The notes below the pieces were generated by a model that saw nothing but the letters and a program-made list of their open reading frames with translations, had not been told where the DNA came from and ran no database searches. A DNA stretch of 44,679 nt from Sphingobacteriaceae bacterium (GTDB taxonomy: Bacteria > Bacteroidota > Bacteroidia > Sphingobacteriales > Sphingobacteriaceae): positions 1-44,679 of the forward strand of contig CANGZD010000009.1 in the NCBI GenBank assembly GCA_947458875.1, given 5' to 3'. Within the stretch, counting starts at the first letter, position 1. Each line of letters begins with the position of its first letter. Position numbers and translations under genes: made by a program. Of this stretch, positions 33,160 to 42,100 are shown one piece after another.

Positions 33160-33918
33160 ATGCCCGAAGAAATTAAGTTCATTAAGTATGAAAATAAAGG
33201 CGCCTACCATTGGACTAATTATTACGGCGGTCTTACCAAAATTGATAGTTTTTTGAGGGCCAGATACCAAATGGTGATACAACTCCTTGAACAAAACGGG
33301 ATGAATAAATCTGCTAAGTTACTTGAAATAGGATCCGGCGATGGTGCATTGAGCGGGCTGATCTGTAGCAAATTTAATTGTCGTATTACCGGTGTAGATC
33401 CATCTGAGAAGGGAGTGAATTATGCTCAAGAAATTTTTGATAAATATGGTTTTGAAGGAGAATTTACAGTGGCATCGGGTTATTCGTTTAAATTCAATAA
33501 TGATTCATTCGAGTTCATTGTATTAGCAGATGTGTTGGAACACCTTCAATACCCAGATCTGATGCTGAAAGAAATTAAACGTTTACTGAAACCCGGCGGA
33601 AAGGTAATTATCACCACCCCAATTAGAACCAATGAACATCCCGAGGACTCGATGCATGTACAAGAATTCTTCCCTGAACAGCTTGAAGCATTGTGTCATC
33701 CATTCTTTTCCCAACCCATCCAAAAGGTTTATTCGCACCCGGTAGTTTGGTATGAATTATACACTTTTGGTAAAAAAAGAAATCGATCTTTTTGGAGACT
33801 TTATTGCCGCATTTTGGACAAGTTATTTCAAAAAAACCCATTTTTAAAAACGAATGAGAGCCGCAATTGGAAAAATTTTAAGCAACAAGCTTTAGTATTA
33901 CAAAAATCTGAACAGTAA
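33160..33918 (+). CDS. class I SAM-dependent methyltransferase
   Basis: The 252-residue protein carries the SAM-binding motif KLLEIGSGDGALSG (53-66), the acidic ribose-binding loop ITGVDPSEKG and the post-motif segment VLADVLEHLQYPDLMLKEI and LLKPGGKVIITTP. These place it with the small-molecule or sugar-type methyltransferases (Methyltransf_11/25 style). An N-terminal stretch (NKGAYHWTNYYGG) precedes the fold. Because it lies beside glycan genes it may methylate a sugar or lipid carrier, but the substrate is unknown. It has a C-terminal basic segment and no membrane helix. The gap to the next gene is 104 nt and includes ATGCATGCAT, a small palindrome of unknown meaning. Confidence 0.88.
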   Translation: MPEEIKFIKYENKGAYHWTNYYGGLTKIDSFLRARYQMVIQLLEQNGMNKSAKLLEIGSGDGALSGLICSKFNCRITGVDPSEKGVNYAQEIFDKYGFEGEFTVASGYSFKFNNDSFEFIVLADVLEHLQYPDLMLKEIKRLLKPGGKVIITTPIRTNEHPEDSMHVQEFFPEQLEALCHPFFSQPIQKVYSHPVVWYELYTFGKKRNRSFWRLYCRILDKLFQKNPFLKTNESRNWKNFKQQALVLQKSEQ

Positions 33919-34010
33919 CTAATGCATGCATCATAATTAGAAAACGAGTATAAAAGTGTTGCAGTACGAAACTGAGGACCTACACTAATAATTACTCTGA
34001 AAACTTAATT

Positions 34011-34018
34011 TATATTTG
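34011..34018 (+). promoter_or_regulatory. -7 box of tsaC (leaderless start predicted)
   Basis: TATATTTG is a perfect TAnnTTTG and ends 4 nt before the ATG at 34023. No good -33 element is seen. Confidence 0.55.
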
Positions 34019-34022
34019 ATTT

Positions 34023-34589
34023 ATGCTGAAAGAAGAAGTGAACAAGGCCGTGGAAGTATTAAGGACCGGAGGAATCATCTTATACCCTACCGATACCGTT
34101 TGGGCCCTTGGTTGCGATGCTACCAACGAAACAGCCGTAAACAAACTGCTTGCCTTAAAGAAAAAAAATGAGTTTGGAGGACTTATTATACTTCTTGATC
34201 ATGAAAATAAGCTGCAAAGTTATGTGAGAGAGGTCCCGGATATTGCCTACGACCTGATAGAATATACCGATAAACCACTAACCATTGTTTATTCGGGAGC
34301 AAAAAATCTGGCGCCAAATGTGATCAATCAAGATGCCAGCATAGGTATACGCATCGTTAAACACGATTTTTGTCAGGAACTGCTACAACGTTTTCGCCTT
34401 CCGATAGTTTCCACTTCTGCTAATATCAGCACGGAAGCTACACCGGCCAATTTTTCAGAAATCAGTGAACAAATCATTGATGATGTCGATTACATTGTAA
34501 ACTGTGAGCAAGATGATCTTACTCCAAAAACGCCATCTACCATTATGAAGCTGGAGCCAGATGGCCGTTTTGTTTTTATTCGTAAATAA
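34023..34589 (+). CDS. L-threonylcarbamoyladenylate synthase (YrdC/TsaC type)
   Basis: This 188-residue YrdC-domain protein makes threonylcarbamoyl-AMP from threonine, bicarbonate and ATP for t6A37 modification of tRNA. The signature LRTGGIILYPTDTVWALGCDA (13-33) is followed by LLALKKKNEFGGLIILL, the SIGIRIVKH segment and STSANISTEATPANFSEI. Length matches short TsaC rather than Sua5, which has an additional C-terminal domain. It begins a run of tRNA maturation genes (CCA-adding enzyme and MiaA follow). A -7 box sits so close to the ATG that a leaderless mRNA is likely. Confidence 0.92.
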   Translation: MLKEEVNKAVEVLRTGGIILYPTDTVWALGCDATNETAVNKLLALKKKNEFGGLIILLDHENKLQSYVREVPDIAYDLIEYTDKPLTIVYSGAKNLAPNVINQDASIGIRIVKHDFCQELLQRFRLPIVSTSANISTEATPANFSEISEQIIDDVDYIVNCEQDDLTPKTPSTIMKLEPDGRFVFIRK

Positions 34590-34634
34590 GCCTCAGGATT
34601 TGAAAAATCAAAAGAATATCCGCTCTTTTGAATT

Positions 34635-34642
34635 TAATTTTA
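34635..34642 (+). promoter_or_regulatory. possible -7 box of the CCA-adding enzyme gene
   Basis: TAATTTTA followed by GCAG matches TAnnTTTG with one mismatch and lies 19 nt before the chosen ATG. Confidence 0.4.
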
Positions 34643-34661
34643 GCAGGCAGTGCGGCAGGTC

Positions 34662-36068
34662 ATGAAACAACATCTCAAACATCCCATTTTTAAGCATTTA
34701 TCAGATTTGGCGGCTCAAACAGATGCCGAGGTTTATGTAATTGGTGGCTATGTTCGTGATATTTTTCTAAACAGAAATTCAAAAGATGTCGACATTCTGG
34801 TAATCGGCCAAGGGATTGATTTTGCGGAGGCAGCAGGTAAATTTTTAAAAACAAAAGTTTCTGTTTTCAAAAATTTCGGCACTGCCATGCTGAGATATAA
34901 GGATTTGGAGGTTGAATTTGTAGGTGCTAGGAAAGAATCCTATCGCTCCGACTCTCGTAAACCTATTGTAGAGAATGGCACGCTGGCCGACGACCAGCTT
35001 CGCAGAGACTTCACAATCAATGCACTGGCCATCAGCTTAAATAAAAATAGCTATGGTGAACTGCTAGATCCATTCAATGGTTTGAACGACCTGAAGCAAT
35101 CGCTCATCCGAACTCCACAAAATCCGGCTGAAACTTTTTCTGATGATCCATTGCGGATGATGCGGGCCATTCGATTTGCCACACAGCTCGATTTTCAAAT
35201 CGACCAAACTGCTATAGATGCCATCAAAAGTCAGAAAGAGCGCATTAAAATTGTATCTCAGGAACGTATTACCGACGAACTAAACAAGATCATCGCGTCT
35301 CCAAAACCATCTATAGGCTTTAAGTACTTGTTCGACACCGGCTTACTGGAACTTATTTTTCCGCAAATGGCCAAACTCCATGGAGTCGACACCATTAACG
35401 GCAAATCGCACAAGGATAATTTTTATCATACCCTGGAGGTATTAGATAATTTGTCAGCTGCTACCGATGATCTTTGGTTAAGATGGGCAGCGATTTTACA
35501 CGATATCGCCAAACCAGCTACTAAACGTTTTGAGCCGCTACACGGATGGACTTTTCACGGCCACGAAGACAAAGGCGCCCGAATGGTCCCGAAAATATTT
35601 GCCCAGCTCCGACTCCCGCAGAATGATAAAATGAAAATGGTACAGAAATTGGTACAATTACACCTGCGTCCCATCGTTTTAGCTCAAGATCATGTTACCG
35701 ATTCGGCCCTGAGGCGACTTTTGTTTGATGCAGGCGACGATATTGATCATTTAATGATGTTATGCCATGCCGATGTAACCACTAAGAATGAATATAAGAT
35801 CAAAAAATATCGACATAATTTCGAGCTGGTTAAACAGAAATTGAGAGATGTGGAGGAAAGAGACCGGATCAGGAACTGGCAGCCTCCAATTAGCGGACTG
35901 GATATTATGGAAACCTTTGGATTGAGAGAAGGACGAGAAGTTGGCATCTTAAAAAATCAAATCAGAGAGGCCATCTTGGAAGGTGATATCAAAAACGACC
36001 GGGAGGAAGCACTTGAATTTATGATTGAAAGAGGCAAAGAGATGGGATTAAAAGTTATTAAACCATAA
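34662..36068 (+). CDS. cca: CCA tRNA nucleotidyltransferase with HD domain
   Basis: I chose the ATG at 34662; an in-frame GTG lies at 34650. The 468-residue class II nucleotidyltransferase has VIGGYVRDIFL (27-37) with the catalytic DVD (42-44), the FTINALAI segment and RRDF, and an HD hydrolase-type domain with ILHDIAKP (His280, Asp281) and HGHEDKGARM. It adds or repairs the 3' CCA of tRNAs; the HD domain may add phosphatase or phosphodiesterase activity. A poly(A) polymerase of the same family is possible but less likely. It lies between a t6A gene and a MiaA gene, consistent with tRNA maturation. Confidence 0.92.
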   Translation: MKQHLKHPIFKHLSDLAAQTDAEVYVIGGYVRDIFLNRNSKDVDILVIGQGIDFAEAAGKFLKTKVSVFKNFGTAMLRYKDLEVEFVGARKESYRSDSRKPIVENGTLADDQLRRDFTINALAISLNKNSYGELLDPFNGLNDLKQSLIRTPQNPAETFSDDPLRMMRAIRFATQLDFQIDQTAIDAIKSQKERIKIVSQERITDELNKIIASPKPSIGFKYLFDTGLLELIFPQMAKLHGVDTINGKSHKDNFYHTLEVLDNLSAATDDLWLRWAAILHDIAKPATKRFEPLHGWTFHGHEDKGARMVPKIFAQLRLPQNDKMKMVQKLVQLHLRPIVLAQDHVTDSALRRLLFDAGDDIDHLMMLCHADVTTKNEYKIKKYRHNFELVKQKLRDVEERDRIRNWQPPISGLDIMETFGLREGREVGILKNQIREAILEGDIKNDREEALEFMIERGKEMGLKVIKP

Positions 36069-36108
36069 AACTTTATCAGCATTAAAGTGTTATTCCTGGC
36101 GCATTTAT

Positions 36109-36116
36109 TAATTTTG
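36109..36116 (+). promoter_or_regulatory. -7 box of the pRiA4b-like/miaA unit
   Basis: TAATTTTG is a perfect TAnnTTTG box, 23 nt before the start at 36140. Confidence 0.55.
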
Positions 36117-36139
36117 TCATACAGAACACAATATAATTC

Positions 36140-36811
36140 ATGGCTATCTACAGATTTAAAGTTTCTTTTGAAGATTACGACGACGTAATTCGCGAAATTG
36201 ATATCAAGTCGAATCAGACTTTCGAAGAATTACACCGTGCCATTCATGCCAGCACCGGTTATCCGGCAGAAACCTCCTCCTCCTTCTATGTAAGTAACGA
36301 TTTCTGGATCAAAGGGGAAGAAATTGCTTTTTTACCCAATACCCGCAAGGTGGAGCGTGGAGTAGCTCTAATGGAAAACACCAAACTGAGTAAGTTTATT
36401 GATGATCCCCATCAGAAATTTTACTATACCTATAATTTCGATCGTCCATTTGATTTTCACGTCGAATTGATGAAAATCATGCTGGAGGAAGATGAAGAAA
36501 AAGTATATCCCTGCTTGTTTAAAAGCTTAGGACAAGCGCCAAAAATTCCAGGAAGTGTGGTTTTACCGCTGAACGGTGCTGCAACAGAGAAAATTATAGA
36601 TGATTTCGATTTCCTGAATGACGAAGAATTTGATCCGGAAAATTTAGAAGAGGTAGATCACCTGGATGACATGAGTATAGATTCGCCGAGTGAAAAAAAA
36701 TCGGAGATGCAAGAAGTTGAAGAAGAAGATCAGGAGGAAGATGAATTCATGGATGAATTCTCTGACAATGAAAATTACGACGCCGACGACTACCAAAAAG
36801 ACGATTACTAA
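36140..36811 (+). CDS. pRiA4b ORF-3-family protein with acidic tail
   Basis: The N-terminal 150 residues (MAIYRFKVSFEDYDDVIREI, then TFEELHRAIHASTGYPAETSSSFYVSND, and FYYTYNFDRPFDFHVELMKI) match the pRiA4b ORF-3 (IS1096-passenger-like) family, known from plasmids and transposons but also found as stable chromosomal genes. From about residue 165 to the end (223) the protein is extremely acidic, with runs such as EEEDQEEDEFMDEF. Function is unknown. The 9-nt gap to miaA and position inside a tRNA-maturation run suggest a link to RNA or tRNA handling in this phylum, an inference only. No transposase or inverted repeats are nearby. Confidence 0.75.
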   Translation: MAIYRFKVSFEDYDDVIREIDIKSNQTFEELHRAIHASTGYPAETSSSFYVSNDFWIKGEEIAFLPNTRKVERGVALMENTKLSKFIDDPHQKFYYTYNFDRPFDFHVELMKIMLEEDEEKVYPCLFKSLGQAPKIPGSVVLPLNGAATEKIIDDFDFLNDEEFDPENLEEVDHLDDMSIDSPSEKKSEMQEVEEEDQEEDEFMDEFSDNENYDADDYQKDDY

Positions 36812-36820
36812 TCTCCGATC

Positions 36821-37726
36821 ATGGCCTTTCTGATCACCCTTGTCGGACCAACGGCCATCGGTAAGACCGATTTAGCCATCCATATGGCACAATATTTCGG
36901 TACGGAAATTATTTCTGCCGATTCCAGACAAATTTTTAAAGAAATGAGTATTGGAACGGCGAAACCCTCTTCTCAAGACCTAAGCCTGGTTAATCATCAT
37001 TTTATCAATTCACACTCCATCAATCAGGACTTTTCAGTCGGACATTTCGAGAAAGAGGGACTAGCCCTCTTAACAGAAATTTTCAAGAGCCATCAAATAG
37101 CTATTTTGGTGGGCGGCTCGGGTTTATATGTTAATGCCATTACACAAGGTTTTGACGATTTACCTATGGCACCGCCGGCACTCAGAGCACAGTTGAATGA
37201 TGCCTTTAGCGAGAAGGGGATTTCTTATTTACAGGAGGAATTACAAAAATTAGACCCGGAGTATTATGACGAGGTTGATATTAATAATCCGCAAAGATTA
37301 ATTAGGGCTCTGGAAGTTTGTTTGCATACCGGTGCTAAGTTCTCAGCATTCAGAAAAAATCAGGAGAAAAAAAGACCATTTCAAATCATCAAGATTGGGC
37401 TAAAGATGGAACGTGAGGCGCTATATGCCAGAATCAATCAAAGAGTTGACCTTATGATGGATGCCGGGCTATTGGAAGAAGTACAAGCACTGCTACCCTA
37501 TCGACACCTGAACGCTCTGCAAACAGTAGGTTATCAGGAAATTTTTGATTATCTGGATGGGAAATGTAGTTTACCTAATGCGGTATCTCAAATCAAACAA
37601 AATACCCGAAGATTTGCCAAAAGACAGATAACCTGGTTCAACAGAGACCCAGAGATCCATTGGTTTGAACCGAATCAATACCAAACCATCCTGCAATTTG
37701 TAGAATCACAAATAAATCCTGCTTAA
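36821..37726 (+). CDS. miaA: tRNA dimethylallyltransferase
   Basis: This 301-residue enzyme transfers dimethylallyl to A37 of tRNAs that read codons starting with U. The P-loop GPTAIGKTDLA is at residues 9-19, followed by SADSRQIFKEMSIGTAKPS (34-52), the GGSGLYVNAI segment, and LQTVGYQEIFDYL and TRRFAKRQITWFNRD, all MiaA hallmarks. Length is normal. It follows the pRiA4b-like gene by 9 nt. Its stop shares the TTAA at 37723-37726 with the convergent channel gene. Confidence 0.96.
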   Translation: MAFLITLVGPTAIGKTDLAIHMAQYFGTEIISADSRQIFKEMSIGTAKPSSQDLSLVNHHFINSHSINQDFSVGHFEKEGLALLTEIFKSHQIAILVGGSGLYVNAITQGFDDLPMAPPALRAQLNDAFSEKGISYLQEELQKLDPEYYDEVDINNPQRLIRALEVCLHTGAKFSAFRKNQEKKRPFQIIKIGLKMEREALYARINQRVDLMMDAGLLEEVQALLPYRHLNALQTVGYQEIFDYLDGKCSLPNAVSQIKQNTRRFAKRQITWFNRDPEIHWFEPNQYQTILQFVESQINPA

Positions 37727-38400
37727 CTTCTGAGCTTCGCGCCAAAGAAGTTGAAAAATAAAACTACAAATGAAAGTGTAGTAAGGGCCTGGCAAATAAG
37801 TATAGATTTACCAAAATCAGTTATCGGATAAAAATCGCCAAAACCGATGGTAGCACTGCTGGAAAGACTGAAATATATGGCATCTAAATAAGAAGCAAAG
37901 GGCACATTGGTATGGTTACCAGATGAATAAATTACGGCAAAAGCCAGCACCAATTCTAAATAGTTTAAAAATAACAATAAAAGGGAACGTTTATGAGCTG
38001 TGCTGGAGTCATGTTCAGCTACATAAATCTTATTGAAAACATAAACCAAAGTTTCGGATAGTAAATAAACATTTAAAGCCTGAAAAAAATAGTTTTGGGC
38101 GCATCCATTGTAAAGAATGAGAAAAGGAACAAAAGTTTTGCTGATCACATAGAGCTCCCCAATTAGTTTACGTCTGATGTACTGCCCTGCACAAAACAAT
38201 TGCTGAATGTAAATACCAGGAAAAAGCAATTTGGCAGAAATTAGAAACAGACGGAAAACACGTTCCACACCGTAATCATCGTACAAATCGCCTTCCCAAA
38301 CAGATTTTATCTTTCTCAAATGATCATTTAATCCATCAACCGAGCGTTTATCTGCGGGTCTGGCTTTACCAATAAAGAACTTACGAATGTGTTTTTTCAT
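37723..38400 (-). CDS. two-TM potassium channel family protein with extra N-terminal hydrophobic segments
   Basis: The 225-residue membrane protein ends in a classical pore module: a helix at about 140-158 (LLLLFLNYLELVLAFAVIYS), a pore loop with filter TIGFGD (184-189) and an inner helix at about 199-219. The filter is the TIGFGD variant rather than TVGYGD; variants of this kind are known in other K+ channels. Two further hydrophobic stretches lie before it (about 49-65 and 86-108), so there may be four membrane segments, though these lack an S4 voltage-sensor charge pattern. No gating domain is visible. It is cotranscribed 3 nt after the DUF3467 gene. Ion selectivity is inferred. Confidence 0.78.
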   Translation of the reverse strand: MKKHIRKFFIGKARPADKRSVDGLNDHLRKIKSVWEGDLYDDYGVERVFRLFLISAKLLFPGIYIQQLFCAGQYIRRKLIGELYVISKTFVPFLILYNGCAQNYFFQALNVYLLSETLVYVFNKIYVAEHDSSTAHKRSLLLLFLNYLELVLAFAVIYSSGNHTNVPFASYLDAIYFSLSSSATIGFGDFYPITDFGKSILICQALTTLSFVVLFFNFFGAKLRS

Positions 38401-38403
38401 CTT

Positions 38404-38715
38404 TTAAGCCTGAGCAGTTGGCCCGCCAAAATTCATAGGGAAACCTGGAGGCTCCTCATTGATCTTAATCCGGCCATTAATTGATTCAAACTTATTGATA
38501 TTATCCTCCAAGGCTCTTAGAAACCGTTTGGCATGTTCCGGTGTTAAAACAATCCTTGATTTTACTTTCGCTTTAGGCACACCGGGCATCACCCTGATAA
38601 AATCTAATACAAACTCAGAATTAGAATGGGTTATAATGGCTAAATTAGAATAAATCCCCTCCGCTACTTCTTCAGAGAGCTCAATATTGAGCTGGTTATC
38701 AATTGGTTCTTCCAT
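38404..38715 (-). CDS. DUF3467 domain protein
   Basis: The 103-residue protein has NIELSEEVAEGIYSNLAIITHSNSEFVLDFIRVMPG, then AKVKSRIVLTPEHAKRFLRALEDNINKFE, the pattern of DUF3467, a small conserved domain of unknown function common in Bacteroidota and some other phyla. No catalytic residues are obvious. It lies 3 nt before the K+ channel gene in the same transcript. A near-match -7 box ends 4 nt before its ATG, so the mRNA may be leaderless, and a terminator lies just upstream on the same strand. Confidence 0.85.
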   Translation of the reverse strand: MEEPIDNQLNIELSEEVAEGIYSNLAIITHSNSEFVLDFIRVMPGVPKAKVKSRIVLTPEHAKRFLRALEDNINKFESINGRIKINEEPPGFPMNFGGPTAQA

Positions 38716-38719
38716 AGTT

Positions 38720-38727
38720 TAAAAATA
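38720..38727 (-). promoter_or_regulatory. possible -7 box of the DUF3467/channel unit
   Basis: TATTTTTA on the minus strand fits TAnnTTTG with one mismatch, ends 4 nt before the ATG at 38715, and directly continues the T-tract of the preceding terminator. Confidence 0.4.
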
Positions 38728-38757
38728 AAAAAGTCCTCCTGATTAAGGGAGGACTTT
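38721..38757 (-). terminator. terminator after the small coiled-coil gene
   Basis: A 10-bp stem AAAGTCCTCC/GGAGGACTTT (38730-38739, 38748-38757) with an 8-nt loop and a T-rich tail on the minus strand. Nearly identical in sequence to the hairpin at 39063-39092. Confidence 0.85.
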
Positions 38758-38776
38758 ATACATAATTCTGTAAATA

Positions 38777-39019
38777 TTATTTCAACATGAAGTTTACGAT
38801 TAATAGAACTGAACTGATAATGGCTAGAAATTGTACCAAACCTACAACATAAATAGATTTATGCACATTGGCTATATCCTCTTTGGTAGCTAATACTTCC
38901 CGACGGTTATCAAATTCTGCTTTCACTTCTTTTTGTACAAAAGTAATTAAAGTCTGTGCTTCTTTCTCACCCAATTTATTCTTTAATATTTGAAATAATT
39001 GTATTTCACTCACACTCAT
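38777..39019 (-). CDS. small coiled-coil protein with C-terminal membrane helix (DUF1640/CCDC90-like)
   Basis: The 80-residue protein has an amphipathic N-terminal part (MSVSEIQLFQILKNKLGEKE), a coiled-coil-like segment with EVLATKEDIANVHKSI (about 41-56) and one membrane helix at about 57-78, ending at the C-terminus. The LATKEDI word and architecture resemble the prokaryotic DUF1640/CCDC90-type small proteins, whose function in bacteria is unknown. It sits alone between two near-identical terminators, with its own perfect -7 box, like a cassette. Confidence that it is a real gene is high; the family call is moderate. Confidence 0.7.
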   Translation of the reverse strand: MSVSEIQLFQILKNKLGEKEAQTLITFVQKEVKAEFDNRREVLATKEDIANVHKSIYVVGLVQFLAIISSVLLIVNFMLK

Positions 39020-39043
39020 AACAATAATATTTACATAAAGTTA

Positions 39044-39051
39044 CAAAATTA
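39044..39051 (-). promoter_or_regulatory. -7 box of the small coiled-coil gene
   Basis: TAATTTTG on the minus strand is a perfect TAnnTTTG, 24 nt before the ATG at 39019 and just after the rpoC terminator. Confidence 0.5.
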
Positions 39052-39054
39052 TAG

Positions 39055-39092
39055 CCAAAATAAAAAGTCCTCCCGGTTAAGAGAGGACTTTT
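39055..39092 (-). terminator. terminator after rpoC
   Basis: A 10-bp stem AAAAGTCCTC/GAGGACTTTT (39063-39072, 39083-39092), 10-nt loop and T-rich tail on the minus strand, 23 nt after the rpoC stop. Confidence 0.88.
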
Positions 39093-39115
39093 ATGATGTT
39101 GAATTAGAAATAAGA

Positions 39116-42100
39116 TTAAACTTCTTCTTCTACTTCTTCTTTTTTAGAAGCCATTAATCTGTCGTACTCTTCTTGAGAACCAACGATAATTCGCTCGTAA
39201 TCACGTAAGCCGGTTCCTGAAGGAATCAAGTGACCTACAATTACATTCTCTTTCAAGCCCAACAACTTATCTACTTTACCACTGATGGCTGCTTCGTTCA
39301 ATACTTTGGTAGTTTCCTGGAAGGAAGCTGCAGAGAAGAACGATTTAGTTCCCAGTGAAGCACGGGTGATACCCTGTAAAATAGAGCTGGAAGTGGCAGG
39401 AATGGCATCACGTACCTCTACAAGTTTCATGTCTTTACGTTTCAGCATCGAATTCTCGTCTCTGAGTTTACGTAAAGAAACAATCTGTCCTGCTTTCAGA
39501 TTAGGTGAATCTCCAGCCTCGGTTACCACTTTCTTATCAAACATGGCATCGTTTTCTTCCATGAAATCCCAACGATCTACGGCTTCATTTTCTAAGAAAC
39601 GAGTATCTCCCGGATCCTCGATCAACACTTTTTGCATCATTTGGTGAACAATTACCTCAAAGTGCTTGTCGTTGATTTTTACCCCTTGTAAACGATAAAC
39701 TTCCTGGATACCGTTCACTAAGTATTCTTGAACAGCTGCAGGTCCTTTAATAGCAAGGATATCAGCAGGAGAAATTGAACCGTCTGATAATGGCATACCC
39801 GCTTTCACAAAGTCGTTATCCTGTACCAGGATGTGTTTAGACAATGGTACCAGGTATTTCTTCACTTGTCCGTCTTTAGACTCGATAGAAATTTCACGGT
39901 TACCACGTTTTACACCACCTAAGGTTACTACACCGTCGATTTCGGTTACTACTGCAGGGTTAGATGGGTTACGTGCTTCGAACAATTCGGTTACACGTGG
40001 TAAACCACCGGTAATATCTCGTGTTTTTCCTGTTGAACGAGGAATTTTAACGATGATTTGTCCGGTTTTCACTTCTTCTCCTTCTTCTACCGCAATATGC
40101 GCACCTACCGGGATATTGTAAGATTTTACCAAAGCACCTTTCTTATCATTGATCTGAATGGCAGGGTTTTTAGTTTTATCACGTGAATCGATGATCACTT
40201 TCTCACGGTGACCTGTTTGTTCATCCGACTCTTCACGGAAGGTAACTCCTTCAATAATCGCGTCGAATGCCACTTTACCGGCAAATTCAGAGATGATTAC
40301 CGCGTTGTACGGATCCCAAGAACAGATACGATCGCCTTTGGCTACTTTCTGCCCTTCTTTTACAAATAAATGTGCACCGTAAGGAATGTTGTTACTTACG
40401 ATCACTTTATTCGTTCCAGGTTCCACAATACGGAATTCACCAGAACGACCCAATACTACTTCTACCTTACCATCTTCTGTATCTAGTGTAACTGTTCTGA
40501 TGTTCTCGAACTCAATTACTCCTTCGAATTTGGCATTAATTTGCGATTCAGCTGCGATATTAGACGCTGTACCACCCACGTGGAAGGTACGAAGTGTCAA
40601 CTGTGTACCAGGCTCACCGATGGATTGTGCAGCAATTACACCAACAGCCTCACCCATCTGCACTCGTTTTCCGGTAGAAAGGTTACGTCCATAGCAAAGT
40701 GCACACACACCTCTGTGGCTCTCACAGGTTAATACCGAACGGATTTCGATACCTTCCAGCGCTGAGTTTTCAATTTTATCTGCAATACTTTCGTCGATGT
40801 CATGACCTGCAGAAACGATTAACTCTCCGCTCAATGGATCGTACACATCATGTAAAGAGGTACGTCCCAAAATACGATCGTATAATGGTTCTACGATATC
40901 TTCGTTATCTTTTAATGCAGTGGTATAAATACCTCTTAAAGTACCGCAATCTACATCTCCCACAATCATATCCTGTGCCACATCGTGCAAACGACGAGTC
41001 AGGTAACCAGCATCCGCAGTTTTCAAAGCAGTATCGGCCAAACCTTTACGGGCACCGTGGGTAGAGATGAAGTACTCAAGTACCGATAAACCTTCTTTAA
41101 AGTTAGAAAGGATCGGGTTCTCAATAATTTCACCACCTGAACCAGATTTCTGAGGCTTAGCCATCAAACCACGCATTCCGCAAAGCTGACGAATCTGCTC
41201 TTTAGAACCACGAGCACCTGAATCCAACATCATGTAAACAGAGTTGAAGCCTTGGTTGTCGTTGGAAAGAATATCCATTACGTTCGCAGTCAACTTGTTG
41301 TTGATACGGGTCCAGATATCGATGATTTGGTTGTAACGTTCGTTGTTGGTAATGAATCCCATATTATAGTTATTCATTACTTCTTCCACTTCTTTAGAAG
41401 CCTGGCCGATCAATTTTACTTTCTCGTCAGGAATATTCAAATCTTGTAAGTTGAAAGATAAACCACCACGGAATGCCATTTGGAAACCTAATTCCTTGAT
41501 ATCATCCAGAAACTGAGCTCCACGGGCCATACCAGTGGTTTTTACTACTTCACCAATGATGTCACGCAGTGACTTTTTAGTCAACAATTCGTTGATATAA
41601 CCAACTTCTACAGGAACTACCTGATTGAATAAAACACGACCTACCGTAGTTTCAATCAACTTATTCACGATTGATCCATCCTTCTCTCTCACATTGGTTT
41701 TCACCTTAATGAAAGCGTGCAGGTCAACTTGTTTCTCATTGTAAGCAATAATTACTTCTTCTGGTGAATAGAAACTAAAGCCTTCTCCTTTAACAACACG
41801 GCTGGCATCGGTTTTACGGCCTTTGGTCATGTAGTAAAGACCCAAAACCATGTCTTGTGATGGAACCGTGATTGGCGTACCGTTGGCAGGGTTTAAGATG
41901 TTGTGCGAAGCCAACATCAACATTTGAGCTTCCAAAATAGCCGCATTACCTAACGGTAAGTGAACAGCCATCTGGTCACCGTCAAAGTCGGCGTTGAACG
42001 CAGTACATACTAATGGGTGTAATTGGATCGCTTTACCTTCCACTAATTTTGGCTGGAAAGCCTGGATACCCAAACGGTGTAATGTTGGGGCACGGTTTAA

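Noticed and set aside
33922-33931. ATGCATGCAT palindrome before tsaC
   Set aside because: A short self-complementary repeat of a 4-nt unit; no position relative to a promoter or conserved site supports a function.
36140-36811. Mobile element based on the pRiA4b ORF-3/IS1096 passenger family name
   Set aside because: No transposase, inverted repeats or target duplication are visible, and the gene is closely linked to miaA.
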